A stretch of DNA of 64,000 nt. Origin: Gordionus sp. m RMFG-2023. Taxonomy: Eukaryota > Nematomorpha > Gordioida > Chordodea > Parachordodidae. The position numbers were made by a program, and so were the translations under genes. The stretch covers positions 63,155,561 to 63,219,560 of the forward strand of contig NC_088775.1 in assembly GCF_954871325.1 (NCBI RefSeq). Reading direction: 5' to 3'. The notes beneath the pieces are model-generated. The model did no database searches and was not told the origin of the DNA. It saw nothing but the letters and a program-made list of their open reading frames with translations. How positions within the stretch are numbered: the first letter of the stretch is position 1; every line of letters begins with the position of its first letter. Below are positions 48,260-60,014 of this stretch, in pieces.

Positions 48260-48599
48260 ATATAAACTATAAATATTGCATAAATTAATTTTAATATTTA
48301 TATGCGGCTATTTATTTTAAAACAAATGGTTTTATTTTTAAAAGAATGAATGAATTTTTTATAGTTCTTATAATTCCACCAGATAATTAAATTAATATAT
48401 AATAATTATTCAAATTTATAATATTTTTAAAAATATTTGTGTTAAAACATATTTAGATCATTTTATGCCAATTTTTTTTAAAAAAATTCTTTTTTCTTTA
48501 CTAAGGAGGCCCCAAATTTGTAAAATCTCGAGGCCACGTGGGAGATTTTCCCACTAAGCTTACTGGCCAGTCCGCCCTTGAGATAAAATATCAATAAGC

Positions 48600-48715
48600 C
48601 AAAATAATTGTGATATGAAAACTTTTAAAAAAAAATCATATTAAAATAACCTAACGAAAATAGTGCTCAATATTTCTCAGCACGATGAGCTTTGGTCCAA
48701 ATGCAGATCTTCCAG
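48600..48715 (-). repeat. Dispersed repeat fragment, partner of 9340-9450
   Basis: Inverted relative to the copy near 9340-9450, with about one difference in six bases. No further features. Confidence 0.6.
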
Positions 48716-49287
48716 TCTTTAAAGAAAAAGAAATTTATTTTTTAGAAGTATGAATAAAAATCCTAGCATTCATTATGAATAATTGAATAAGATTCAAAAA
48801 GAGGAAAATTTTTATAATTTAGTACCAATATTTGTAATCCGGAAAAAATTATTAGAGCTTCAAACACCAGGTTACACTACTGCAGAATTATAAATTCTAT
48901 ATTAAATGTCTTTGCATTTATTATTCTATTAAATTTTTTTTAAATTTCCCATCCATTCTATAAATTATTCTGGGGGTTATCATTTTCTGATAAATAAAAC
49001 GATAGGGCCTTTTGAAGGTAAAGGATACAAGATTTCTGCAATTTTTAGCCAAATCTCCCAGACGCAACTAATTCTACAAATAATATTTTTTATTTCAGAG
49101 TTGGACCCTACAAAGAATTCAAATGTTGTAGAGATTAGAGTAATTTTACATCTTCATGATACATCATTAAATTAATATATTGCATAAATATTTGATAATC
49201 AAGAAATTTTTATTCGTTATAATACAAATTTACCATTCTCCGTTCCCGTAGAATGCTTTTTTTGCCAATTTAATTAATAGTTCTACG
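48716..49287. other. A+T-rich spacer, nothing recognised
   Basis: No gene, array or RNA seen. Confidence 0.4.
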
Positions 49288-49454
49288 TCGGCGCGGCGAC
49301 AATTCGGCGCGTATCTATTACAGTTGCAATTTATTATAAATTACTTAGCATAAAAATATAAGGATGATTAAATAAAAGTCATTTTGAATGTTGGTATTAT
49401 TAATTTTTCTTCATATTTATTTTTACAAAAATCTAAATTTTATTTACTAAATGT

Positions 49455-49912
49455 GCAATATCGAAAAAAATTAACTAATATTTATACCTATTTCTTTAAT
49501 GGACCAATTTAGCACATTATAAGGTATGTTGATTAGTAGCCAATATTATGTAAGCCTGGAGATTTTGTGCAAAGAAGGAAGAAAGAAAAAGAAAGATTTG
49601 ACCTCTATCTCTAATCTTTTATATTATTTTGGCTACAATCTTCATCAACCGTTGTATAGACCCAAAATACCCCTCTGATAAATACTATATTGTTAAATCT
49701 TAAATCCCCTTTTCACGCCTAATTTTAGACAATAAAAAAAATAAATAAAATTATAAAAGTTTAAAAAAATAATATACCCCCTTAAAAATAATGTGCCCAA
49801 AATCTCGGCTTACATAACATTGGCTACTAATCAACATACCTTATGTAGTAAATTGGTCAACCAAAGAAATAGATATCAATATTGGTTGTTAATTTTTTTT
49901 GATATTTTAATT
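49455..49912. mobile_element. Small foldback element with arms of about 110 bp
   Basis: AAGGTATGTTGATTAGTAGC with ATTATGTAAGCC (near 49521-49558) is inverted at about 49806-49846. The arms extend outward through ACCAATTTA and ACCTATTTCTTT. The centre is A+T-rich, with no coding content. Confidence 0.7.
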
Positions 49913-50149
49913 TTTGATTTATATTATAGAAAAAATTAGCCTAAGCATAATGTTTTTTTTAAAAAAGGATTAATAGAATTTAAGGATTTTTAATAAATCT
50001 AAAAAATGAGTCAGTCTTAATTTGATTTTTTTTGGATCATGGCTTGGTCTATTTTTAAAAACGGTCTATTTAAATTCTAGCCAAAATAATATGTAAGATT
50101 CGAAATAGAGGTCCAAACCTTTCTTTTTCTTTCTTTCTTCTATGCCCAA

Positions 50150-50265
50150 AATCTCGGCTTACATAACACTAACTACTAATCAACATATCTTATGTGGTAA
50201 ATTGGTCAACCAAAGAAATAGGTATAAATATTGGTTGTTAATTTTTTGATATTACACATCTTATT
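50150..50265. repeat. Third, solo arm of the small foldback element
   Basis: CTCGGCTTACATAACAC through AAATATTGGTTGTTAATTTT repeats the right arm at about 49800-49912 in direct orientation, with a few changes. Confidence 0.75.
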
Positions 50266-50389
50266 TTTTTATACTAAGTAATATATAATAAATTGCAACT
50301 TTAATAGATACGCGCTGAATTGTCGCCGTGATACCTTGATTAATAGGCCAAATAAAAGACGATATTATTTTAATAACTTGCAGCAAAAG

Positions 50390-50533
50390 TATGATTAAAA
50401 AATTTTTGATGTAACGAAAATCTTTTTCATCGTTACATGTTCTGAATTTTTTGAGGCAACGAGAATAACATACTGTTATTTTTATCTTGAGTAACGGCAA
50501 CCGTTACATTTTCAGAGTAACGTGCCTAACCCT
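50390..50533. repeat. Lone transposon end with GTTAC/GTAAC repeats
   Basis: Several GTAACG and CGTTAC words ending at CTAACCCTG near 50533 resemble the subterminal repeats of the hAT element at 35177-42350, but the tip differs. No partner end was found, so this is a tentative solo terminus. Confidence 0.4.
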
Positions 50534-52744
50534 GTCTAAATGCTGGTTTAAAAATTTATATCATAAAATGGAAAAAGGCCAATGTCGTAAGAGCCAAAAT
50601 AAGATAATTCTAAAAAAAATATGCTTTAAAATTTTTAGAAATAATATCTATTATCTTTTTCCTACATTCAAGATTATAAACATTTAGCAAGAACAGATTA
50701 TTAGATTACACTGAGATACTAGAATTAAAAATATGCTCTCATTTTGAAATTGATAACATCTCCATAACAATAAATTATCTTAGCATGCTATAAAAATTTA
50801 AATTTTATAATAAAATGGTAGATTTTGCTACTAAATATATAAAATGATTTTGTTTAATGAAACCTATAGCCATAATAAAGGTCGAATGCGATGACCATAT
50901 TTTGTGTATGTATGTTTAAAAATTGTAAAGATAGTTTCTATCGAAAATTAGAATTTATATACGTATCTTTGAACTCTTATTCTTAGATTAAATAGCATAT
51001 AATCATCAAAAATTGAAATTAATAGAGGAACAGAGTTATAATGAAATAGCTGTTGCTCATTCTAATGATTGAAATATGTATAAAATATTTTGTAGATTTA
51101 AATCAATTCATGTTTAAAATTTCTTCGTATAACGGATACTATAGATTTTTTAATTTCCATAAAAATAAATTATTTTACTGAATTCCCAGAAAAAAATATA
51201 AAGTTCTTCCTCGATTAAAAATTACCAGGAAAATAATTCCCAGAAAAAAAAACTCCTATAATTGTATCCTAAATAATATTTTAAAATTATGATAAAATCA
51301 ACAAAATAGGAAATAAATCCCCAAATAAAAATTTTGAATAAAAAATATGATTTTTTGATAAATTAAATTAACCTTAAAGTTAAACCATACTTGTATGGTG
51401 CTAACCTTACTCCTAAATTACCTGTCAGGCCTTTATCCCGTACCTAGTTTCAATTAAACAAAACTTTCATGGTAAATTAATCCCCTGAACATACCTCTCT
51501 AACCCTAACTAAGTTACTTATCAAGCCATAACCCATGTCTAGTTTCAGTAAAATTAGGCAACTTACAATTCTAATAATAATAAATATATTTTATTTATGA
51601 TTTTGAAGAAGTTAGTAATAGATTTGAAAAAGGTTAAAAGAAATGTAGAATCTCCATGCTAGTCTTGATCTAAACTACTTTATATTAAAAAAAATAAAAG
51701 AAAACTCCCTTTATAGTTCTTGTCCTTAATATTTTTTTTGGTCAAATTAAATTTTTTAATAATATTTAAAGATATATTATTAAGCTATTAGAATAAATTT
51801 GAATTTGCTAGCTCAAAGGCTTTCAAGGATATACATATTTCAAAATTAAAAGATTTGATAAAATTCTGCACTTTAAGAGCCCATATCCCAGCCCATAAAT
51901 GACTTTGTAATCTAAAATTTTATTACATAACATTTCAAAAGAATCTGAAGGCGACTGACCTAAAATGGTGTTTTTATCGTGAAATCCACATAATTATTAA
52001 ATTAATTAAGAAATATAAAAGATTTAAATTCTATTTACATTTTTCTAAATAAGTAATAATTGAAAAATATATATAATCTTTATTTTATACAAAAGTTTTT
52101 TAGAGAAAATCGAGTTATATGGAGCAGTGTTATTTCCAATCTATGACGTGTCATTTTTTGACATATTGATCATAATATAAAATGTTATTATAAGACGATA
52201 AATATTAAACGATTTTGCAAGGCAAGATTATTATAATCATAAATCAAGAGTTTTTCCAAGCATACCCTCATCTAAATTTGTTATATAATGTAATAAATAG
52301 ATTAATGAATATTTTAAAGTGATTATTATATTTAACAAGTAATACTTCAATCGGAATCATCTTGTATCCCTTCAATTTCGGACTCGTCACCTTTAATAGC
52401 CTTCCAGAAAGATATCGCTACCTTTGAATTATAATTAATAACATGTAGTGTTGGCGAATAAAAATGAATTATTTGATTAAAATTGCAATTTAAATTACCC
52501 CGATTTTTTTAAAAAAGATCAGTGACTTAAATCAATAATAGAATTTTATTTTGATCAAAATACTTAATCCTTCAAATGACGTAAGTACTCTGGTGGGGTG
52601 TAATAGACCCCAATGTCAAATGTATATATCTCCATTTATATTCATTCTTTTGATTTAATATTTGGATATAAGATAGAAATCTTAAATTTTACAAAATATT
52701 TATTTATTTTAACTTATTTTGCTTAGATTAAATGGTTAATGTCA
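50534..52744. other. A+T-rich region, nothing recognised
   Basis: No coding, RNA or repeat signal I can support over these 2.2 kb. ACTTACTCCTAAATTACC-like words near 51410-51540 recur loosely once (AAGTTACTTATCAAGCC), which may be an old short duplication. Confidence 0.4.
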
Positions 52745-53170
52745 ATACCGCGAAATGTATTATCGCGAATGCATTACAGCGAATGTCGATTACCGCGAAA
52801 AGATATTATCGCGAATGCATTATCATCCATGCATCATAACGAAAACAGTATCGCGAATGCATGCGAATGCATTATAGCGAATGTATTAGCGCGAATGCAT
52901 CATAGCGAAAACAGTATCGCGAATGCATTATCGAGAATATAATATTGCGAATGCATTACCGCGAATGCATTACCGCGAATGCATTATAGCAAATATGATA
53001 CAGCGAAAATATTAAAGCGAATGCATTAGCGCTAATATAATACCGCGAAAGTGTTATCGCGAATGTATTATAGCGAAAGCATTATCGCGAATGCATTGCA
53101 GCAAAAGCTTTACCGCGAATGTATTATAGCGAATGAATTATCGCGAATGCATTATCTTAAATGAATTACA
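52745..53170. repeat. Minisatellite of a roughly 14-bp unit (GCGAATGCATTATC)
   Basis: About 28 units, each with ATGCAT or a variant and a CG step, much less A+T-rich than the surroundings. Units are diverged (GCGAATGTATTATA, GCGAAAGCATTATC). The open frame across it is a repeat artefact. Confidence 0.88.
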
Positions 53171-54365
53171 ACAGTTGCAATATCGAGAATGGAGTTTGAT
53201 GAAAATTACAATTTTATATTTATCAGCCTTTAGACAGACTTGGTTGAACCTGGAAATTAATTTTTTTAAAAATAGGGCTAAGGCTTTTAATTTTTTTTAC
53301 TCAAAATATATAAAAAAAATAGCAATAGATGTTTTAGGATTAGGGTAAAGAAATTATTTTTATATTAATTTATTGTTTAAATATGCGTTTAGTTTATTTT
53401 TCAATTAAATTTGGGACAGGAAGACCTAAAATTTAAAATAAAGATTTTTGATGAAGCTTCTGCTGTAATAAATTAAATTTGCAAGGTACTAAGGATAGTC
53501 TTATTTAAAACATTGAGCCAAACAGATAATTAGCCTTCAAAAATCATTTATATTTTAATTAGTGTGGGATTAGTATTGTGATAAGCATTTTTTGATAATA
53601 AATTTGTATAAAGTGTTTTCTTATTGCTTAATCAAAAAGATAAGGCTAAAGTTTATCACAAGACATAAAACAATATTCAGCATCATAAGATTGTAGAATT
53701 GAATGGCTACACATCTTAGAACTTAATTCATTTAATCTCTAATGATGAAATTGCGATTATTGTGACATAGGAATTGAGAAAACAATATAATGATTTCCTA
53801 TTGATTCTTGTGATTCCTGGTGGGTCTTTTTCCTAGTTATGCGATTAAAAACAAAAATTTTATAAATGAATATAGAAACATATTAAAAAGTATTAAAAGC
53901 AAGCATAGACGGATATTATATTAATTAAATAAGCAGAAGCGAACTTATTATCTATGATTCAACTTTCTACAGTCGAAAGGAAGGCCCTATAAAAAAATAT
54001 ATTAGCAAAGTAAGATATCTTTCTTAGGAAGCGTAGGTCATGAAAATCCTTATGCTATGCTGGGAATTAGAAATATTGCTTTAATCGGGAAAAATTTTTT
54101 ATTAAGAAGCTACCCACCCCCCAAGGTATAATTATTTTCGAACCTATGATGATTTCGACAGAAACTGATCCAGCCAGCCCTGGTGCTTACCCTATGAATA
54201 TTATACAGTATTCTAAGATCTTTTAACTAAACTTAATTTTGGTTTGTTGGGTATTGTTTTATTTTTTGTTATTATTTACATTTAAAATCATTAATTGAGT
54301 GAGTTTTATTAAATTTAAAAATCTGATTTTGCCAGAAAAACACCAATAAGTGTATAATTTTGAGT
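53171..54365. other. A+T-rich region, nothing recognised
   Basis: No recognisable gene; short open frames do not match a family I know. The part 54030-54220 is slightly less A+T-rich, with no clear coding frame. Confidence 0.4.
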
Positions 54366-55283
54366 AGGGGAGACCGGGGATGGTTGGGACACTTTTCGTT
54401 CAAACCTTAATAATTTTAATATTAGTAGACTAATCTGAATAATTAAAATAAATATCTTCTGAATCCCAAAAGTATAGGCTATTTGAAATAATTAATATAT
54501 ATTTTATGAAGATTATATTTTTTTAGAAAATTGAATTTAAAAAAAAATTTTTTTTTGTCCCAACTATGACAGACTCTGTGTACGTTGGGACACACATATG
54601 TGATAGTTGGAACACTCGTGAAATAGAGGTCTAAATAGATTTAAAAATTTAAAATCAGTAATCCAGTAAGACTAGAGACTATGACACATATGATTTTATT
54701 GATAATATTATAATTCATAATCAATAACTATATAAAAAAATTTTTAGCAAAATTTAGGAAATTTATTTTGGCGAAAAAAAAATTGTAAAAAAAAAAATTT
54801 TTAATCATAAACATAGTGAAAGATAAGTATTTAATTATTTATTATTCACAATACTAAATTAATAATAAAATAATAAAATTGTTGATAAAATGAGCTAAAA
54901 TGGCGTGTCCCAACTATACTATGACCAACTATGACCGAGCCCACTAACTTTATAAATATCATCCAAAATCATATTTATTGATTCTGAAAGTTTGCCAGAT
55001 TGGAAAATAGGGTTTAGGCTTTCCTAAAATCTATTTATTATGATTTTTGAAGCTTTATTTATAAATATAGTTTGCAAATATTTTTTATTACTTTTGGTAT
55101 GCCAAAACACATTTTCTTCTGTAAAAATTAAAATACTAAATATTTTTCAAATCTTTTTTAGCCAATCATGTATGACAAAATTATCTATGTTAGGCTCAAA
55201 TTTCCAGTCTTATAAAATAATAGCTCAAATTATAATTAGAATGTCCTAACGTTCCCCTGTACTCAATGTACCCCGGTCTCCCC
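54366..55283. mobile_element. TA-flanked non-autonomous transposon, copy 2 (GGGGAGACC ends)
   Basis: Ends GGGGAGACCGGGGATGG and ACCCCGGTCTCCCC, with TA on both sides (54364-54365, 55284-55285). Nearly identical to 15258-16196 apart from small indels, so this family moved fairly recently. No transposase is seen. Confidence 0.9.
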
Positions 55284-55363
55284 TAATTTGTTAATTTTAG
55301 AAAATTCAAAAACGGCTTAGCATAAAAAAGGAGAAAAATAATTAAACAAAAATTAGGCATAAT

Positions 55364-58232
55364 TAGACATGTGCGCCGACAGCATTTTCGGCGGCGGCGT
55401 CTTTTTTTAAAATGATCGGTTGGCGGCGGCAAATCGATTTAGACGCCGCCACAAAAATCGTCGGCGGCGCGGCGACGTCAAATATTTTTCTAACTTAAAT
55501 TTTTTTAATTAAATTTATAAATTCTTTGGAAACACTTTTAAAATAAAATTTATACTTTATTATGTTTATAACTATAATTTAATGATTTCATTAAGTTATA
55601 ATTATCATGAATAAATATTATTTTATTAAGATTTAAAGGACATAATAATGATCTTTTAGAGTTCAGAGTGAGCCCCATAAAAATGCACGCTCGCTGAGTG
55701 TGCTCGTAGCTGGAACGAACAGGACCTTTCTAGCTAATATTGAAAGTTTAAGAAGATCCAATGCTCTTATCTTCCAAAAATCGAAGGCATCTTTTATCTC
55801 CATTATAAGGCGAAAATAATGAATAACACTCTTTTTCTAAACTAGTTAAATAGTCTTGTTGTTGCAGGTTATTGTTTTGAATAGATGAATGTTTCGTAGC
55901 CAATGACTTAAGATAATCGAGTTTTGAAGCAACTTCCGTCGTTCCAGATTCGTTTAATTCGTCCGTATAAGGCCGTAGAGAGGTATCGTGTTGACATAAA
56001 AATTCAACCGGAGTAATATTTTTTTCCTTTAATATTTATTTACTATGTTTATAGATTGAAAACGAGGATCCAAAAGTGCTCCTAACACCTAAGTAAAAAA
56101 ATAAAAGAAAGAGAAATAATATATAAAAAATAATTTATGTATTTTAAAATACTATCAGAAGATCGGTTATTGGAAATCTATGATCAAATTTAGTAAGCAT
56201 ATTTTGTTTAAGGGATGGCATGGGAGGACTATCATATTCTTTTACAATTAAATGATTTTAATTTCACTACGAAATAATAAGGCTAAGTTTATAGTAATAA
56301 AAATTCAATAGTTTTTTTGAAGGTTTTAAGAAAATTTAAAAGTTCATGCACCAAGTCCCAATCGGAGTTAAATAATTTGAGATCCGGTTTCTCCATTCTA
56401 TTTAATAGAATATTTATAGGATTTTTGTTATTGCCAGTCACACTTTCCAGCATTATTAAAATACTATGCCAAAGTGTAGGCACATTTAATTTTAAGGTTT
56501 TATGTTTTTTCTCATATGATTTTTGATTTTCACTATCATCATCAAACCACAAACGATCTTCATAAAAAGGATCATTATCATCCAAATCTAAAATATCTGA
56601 TGTATATGATATCGATTCAAAACATTTTCTATTTTCTTATTTTCAAAATCCGCTGTTTTAAATCTTAAGGTAACTATAACTTCTCTCACTTTTTTAATGA
56701 TTTCTATTTTATTAACTTTTTTTATTCCATCGACTGTCACTAGATTATGTAATCCATGCCCCAAACATAAATGATGGTCATATTCTCCTAGACGAACACT
56801 TTTCTTTACATTGGGTCCTGCATCCGTAACCATTTGAATTTTCTTGGACCTTAAATCAAATTCATTTTCAACTTTTTCTATCTCGGAAAGAATAGTTTAA
56901 GCGGTATGTTTTTGAGTGACATGATGTGTCGCCAATGTATAAAATACAATATTAAAATTATTATCTATTTCGTTAAATGTAAAGGTGATATAATTTCGCT
57001 GTCTATATATATCGGTCTACATATCAAAAGTTATAGCACAAAATTTAGGACCTATATTAATTTGTTGGCATATGTATGCTTTCATTGTTAAATACACATC
57101 ATCTAATCCACTCCGGCTAAGTGTAGTTCTACCTGGTAATTCTTTGGCATCTGAAATAATGCCATATTTCTACACAATAAAAATTTAATAATAAAAGTAT
57201 TATGCCATAAAAAATTTTAAATGTGGGATGTTATAAAATAATTAAATATCCTAGATTGCCCTATAAAAAAATATAATGATTTTACAAAAATCTTGCATTC
57301 CAGTATTATTTATAGAAGAGAATGGCATTAAATCCTTGCAACACATGAGAACATAATTCCTTACCAGAATCCATTTTTTATCTTTTATAGGGTCAGTTGT
57401 ATCTTCTACAATGGTTTTGAAAAATAACTTTAAATTTTGTGATATTTCTTCTTTACATGATAAATCATGTTTGTCAAGTAAATGTTTTATTATATTTGAT
57501 GTGCTGATATTTTTTGAAAAAGATTTGATTCGATAACTAATTTTAAAATAATCAAAAATTTTACACTGAAAATGAATAATTATTTTCTTCCTCACCATCT
57601 TTATCAAGTGCTATTTGCAAGCATATATTACAAAAGATTTTATCTGTAGCAACACTGGTTCTCTTATTATTTGTGTCAGTTTTTAATATTAAGGATCCAA
57701 AATGTTTCCATGCAAAAGAAGGCTTTGCTAGGAAGGATATACTATATTTTGTTACAGGATATTGCAATGCTGCATCCATTATAATTGTTTTAGTCCTGGT
57801 ATTTTTATATATGTTATAATGGCAACAAAATAAAAATCATTAATTAAAATTTCCTATTATGATAAAAAATAAATTTTATGTAACGAGTATACAATTACCT
57901 TTTCAAATTTAATGTCCTAATCTTATTTATCTAGCACGTTAGTTACAAACCTGCCAAAAGTGAACGAATATGGATTGTTACAAATCAAATTTATAGCAAA
58001 TAATATTTATTAATTTTAAAAAATAAAATCGCATTTTTTAATAATTCAAAAAATAAATATTTTTCTTCTAATTAAAATTCATAAATAATATATAAAATAA
58101 ATTAATAAAAAATATGTATCACGCCGCCACGCCGCCGAATTTTTAGATCGGCAGCGGCGTGTTGAGCGCCGACACTTTTTTGGCGCGCGGCGTCGGTGTG
58201 GTCAAAATCACCGGCGGCGGCGCACATGTCTA
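55364..58232. mobile_element. hAT element with GGCGGCG-rich ends
   Basis: Ends TAGACATGTGCGCCG and CGGCGCACATGTCTA, with a perfect 8-bp target duplication, GGCATAAT, at 55356-55363 and 58233-58240. The first and last about 120 bases are packed with GGCGGC/GCCGCC words, striking in this A+T-rich setting and probably the transposase-binding region. The minus-strand transposase fills the inside. Confidence 0.95.
55650..57779 (-). pseudogene. hAT transposase, all catalytic motifs visible, frame broken
   Basis: From 57779 downward: BED finger (SFAWKHFGSL, FCNICLQ at 57779-57561; TSNIIKHLLDKHDL in the 57607-57251 frame). FCAITFDM-stop-TD follows near 57020, where the usual FDxWTD has TAG in place of Trp. 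At 56833-56588 comes VTDAGPNVKKSV, with the second Asp, and HHLCLGHGLHNLV. At 56585-56289: LNVPTLWHSILIMLE and LNFLKTFKKTIEFLL. The end near 55750-55660 reads VLFVPATSTLSERAF, with the Glu of the catalytic set and the start of the dimerisation block, which looks shortened. At least four breaks are present, so this copy is inactive. Confidence 0.87.
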
Positions 58233-58240
58233 GGCATAAT

Positions 58241-58740
58241 ATATCGTTACATAATAAATATATACAAAATTATATAATAATAATTTTAATAAATATGAAT
58301 ATATAATAATTAAGGCTAGGCTTATTTTTGCATAACCTTGACGTGCTATTAGCCGAGCTCCCAGTGCCTACTTTTTGTCTAATTAGAGCCAAGCGATCTT
58401 TCGGCTAAGCCTAATTAGGTTTAGCCAATTTTTAGGCTAATAACGCTATTTATAAATTTCTGGCAATCTTATGACATGAATAAACTTTAATTTATATTAA
58501 GAAGTTCAATATAAAATATTCTGAAATTTATAAGGTGGGTATTCTACACATATTGGAATGCATTTCCGGCAAAATAATATTTAAAATTTAACGCGCTCAA
58601 TTAATTATTTAAAATGCAAAAAATAATACAACAAAATACCTATCAAACTTTCTTACCTTAATTTTGATTTTTTTATATATGGATTTTCATTATAAATTGT
58701 TAAATACAAAAATTTTTTAGCAAAATCATATGAAATTCTC
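58241..58740. other. Spacer with a lone TTAGCC-rich terminus
   Basis: CGGCTAAGCCTAATTAGGTT and TTAGCCAATTTTTAGGC near 58390-58445 resemble the subterminal repeats of the foldback at 35932-39872, so this may be a remnant of a related element. Nothing coding. Confidence 0.5.
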
Positions 58741-59254
58741 AGAGTAGATTTTCGGAATAAATTTGGTAAAATCACATTTATCAGGGAAATTAAAAATGCG
58801 CAGATGGCTGAGCCTTAAACCCGGCCCGGGCCGTATTTTAATTTTTCAAATATACCCGAGCCCTCCTAAAAAAAAATTTTTTTAAATACACTGGCCGGGC
58901 TATATATTTTAAAACCATATATTTTAAATTACCATTATTATCTATATAAATTAATATTTATTTTAAAGAAATTCAGGCTGGGCAGTGCAGATTTCTCAGA
59001 GTAGATTTTCGGAATAAATTTGGTAAAATCACATTTATCAGGGAAATTAAAAATGCGCAGATGGCTGAGCCTTAAACCCGGCCCGGGCCGTATTTTAATT
59101 TTTCAAATATACCCGAGCCCTCCTAAAAAAAATTTTTTTTAAATACACTGGCCGGGCTATATATTTTAAAACCATATATTTTAAATTACCATTATTATCT
59201 ATATAAATTAATATTTATTTTAAAGAAATTCAGGCTGGGCAGTGCAGATTAAAA
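58741..59254 (+). repeat. Two near-identical tandem copies of 257 bp
   Basis: AGAGTAGATTTTCGGAATAA begins at 58741 and again at 58998. The copies differ by about one indel in an A/T run. Each contains CCCGGCCCGGGCCG and ATTCAGGCTGGGCAGTGCAG, which look like both ends of a small transposon with CCCGGGCC-type subterminal repeats. The duplication is therefore recent. Confidence 0.9.
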
Positions 59255-60014
59255 TAACTCACAAAGTATTAAATATTGATAAAATTTAAAATTGACGTAA
59301 GACTGGCTTAGTTGTTGATAGTTTTTTTAAACTGGCTACTCTACTAGTTAAAGCAAGGCATTAATAGGAACTGATAAAGAAAGAAACCTTTTCATATTTC
59401 ATAATTTTAACATTACTACTTCTGATTGTCGAGCATATTTTAAAAAAATAACAACCGGAAACTCAAAAATATCATCATAATTATTCATAAACAGGCCTTG
59501 GCCGAGATGATTAGAATTTAGTTTCATAAAAATTTTGTTTAAAAAATATATTTTTAAAAAATGTGCTCTCCAGGTCATTGCTATAAATCACTTAAATTCG
59601 CGAAACTTTTAGATATAATTTATCAATGAAAGTTGTCCAAGATTAGCTAAAATATTATCTATCATAAAACAAATCAGGATTTATATTTTGGGACAAGAAG
59701 AAATCTTTTTTATTTTTAAAATTTCATCACATTATTTTATCGCCCAGCGCTGAATAATTTTTTTAAGATTATTTTATCCCTTTTTTTTATTTAAGGGTGT
59801 TCCGAGAATTTATATGACGGCACCTGGCTTTTTATGAATAGAAAAGATTCAAAAATTTTTGTGATTTTATTTTACATCTTATTAAAACTATTTTTATTTT
59901 TATAAAAACAAATTACAAATAAATATATCTTTATAATAATTATGATTAAAAAGTTATAAAGGTTAAGATCTAGAGATCTATGATAACTTTTTATACAGGC
60001 TTGACAAAAAAAAC
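59255..60014. other. A+T-rich region, nothing recognised
   Basis: No gene, RNA or array I can support. Confidence 0.4.

Larger units (their letters stand above)
42980..48580. mobile_element. hAT element (CAGGGGTGGA ends), old, holding a younger hAT copy
   Basis: CAGGGGTGGA at 42980 pairs with the inverted end TCCGCCCTTG at 48580 (reverse complement CAAGGGCGGA), a common hAT tip. The flanks are not a clear duplication, which fits an old insertion. The minus-strand ZMYM1-type transposase remnant (43130-45890) belongs to it, and the element at 46393-48259 is nested inside. Confidence 0.65.
49288..50335. repeat. Outer inverted repeat around a small foldback element
   Basis: GACAATTCGGCGCGTATCTA with CAATTTATTATA (near 49298-49335) is inverted near 50280-50325 (TAGATACGCGCTGAATTGTC). 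It encloses the foldback at 49455-49912 and a further solo arm, so it is probably an older small element hit by the inner one. Confidence 0.6.

Noticed and set aside
52739-52942. 67-residue frame with NALSSMHHNENSIANA repeats
   Set aside because: Translation of the 14-bp minisatellite; the unit length is not a multiple of three, so no repeat peptide is preserved.
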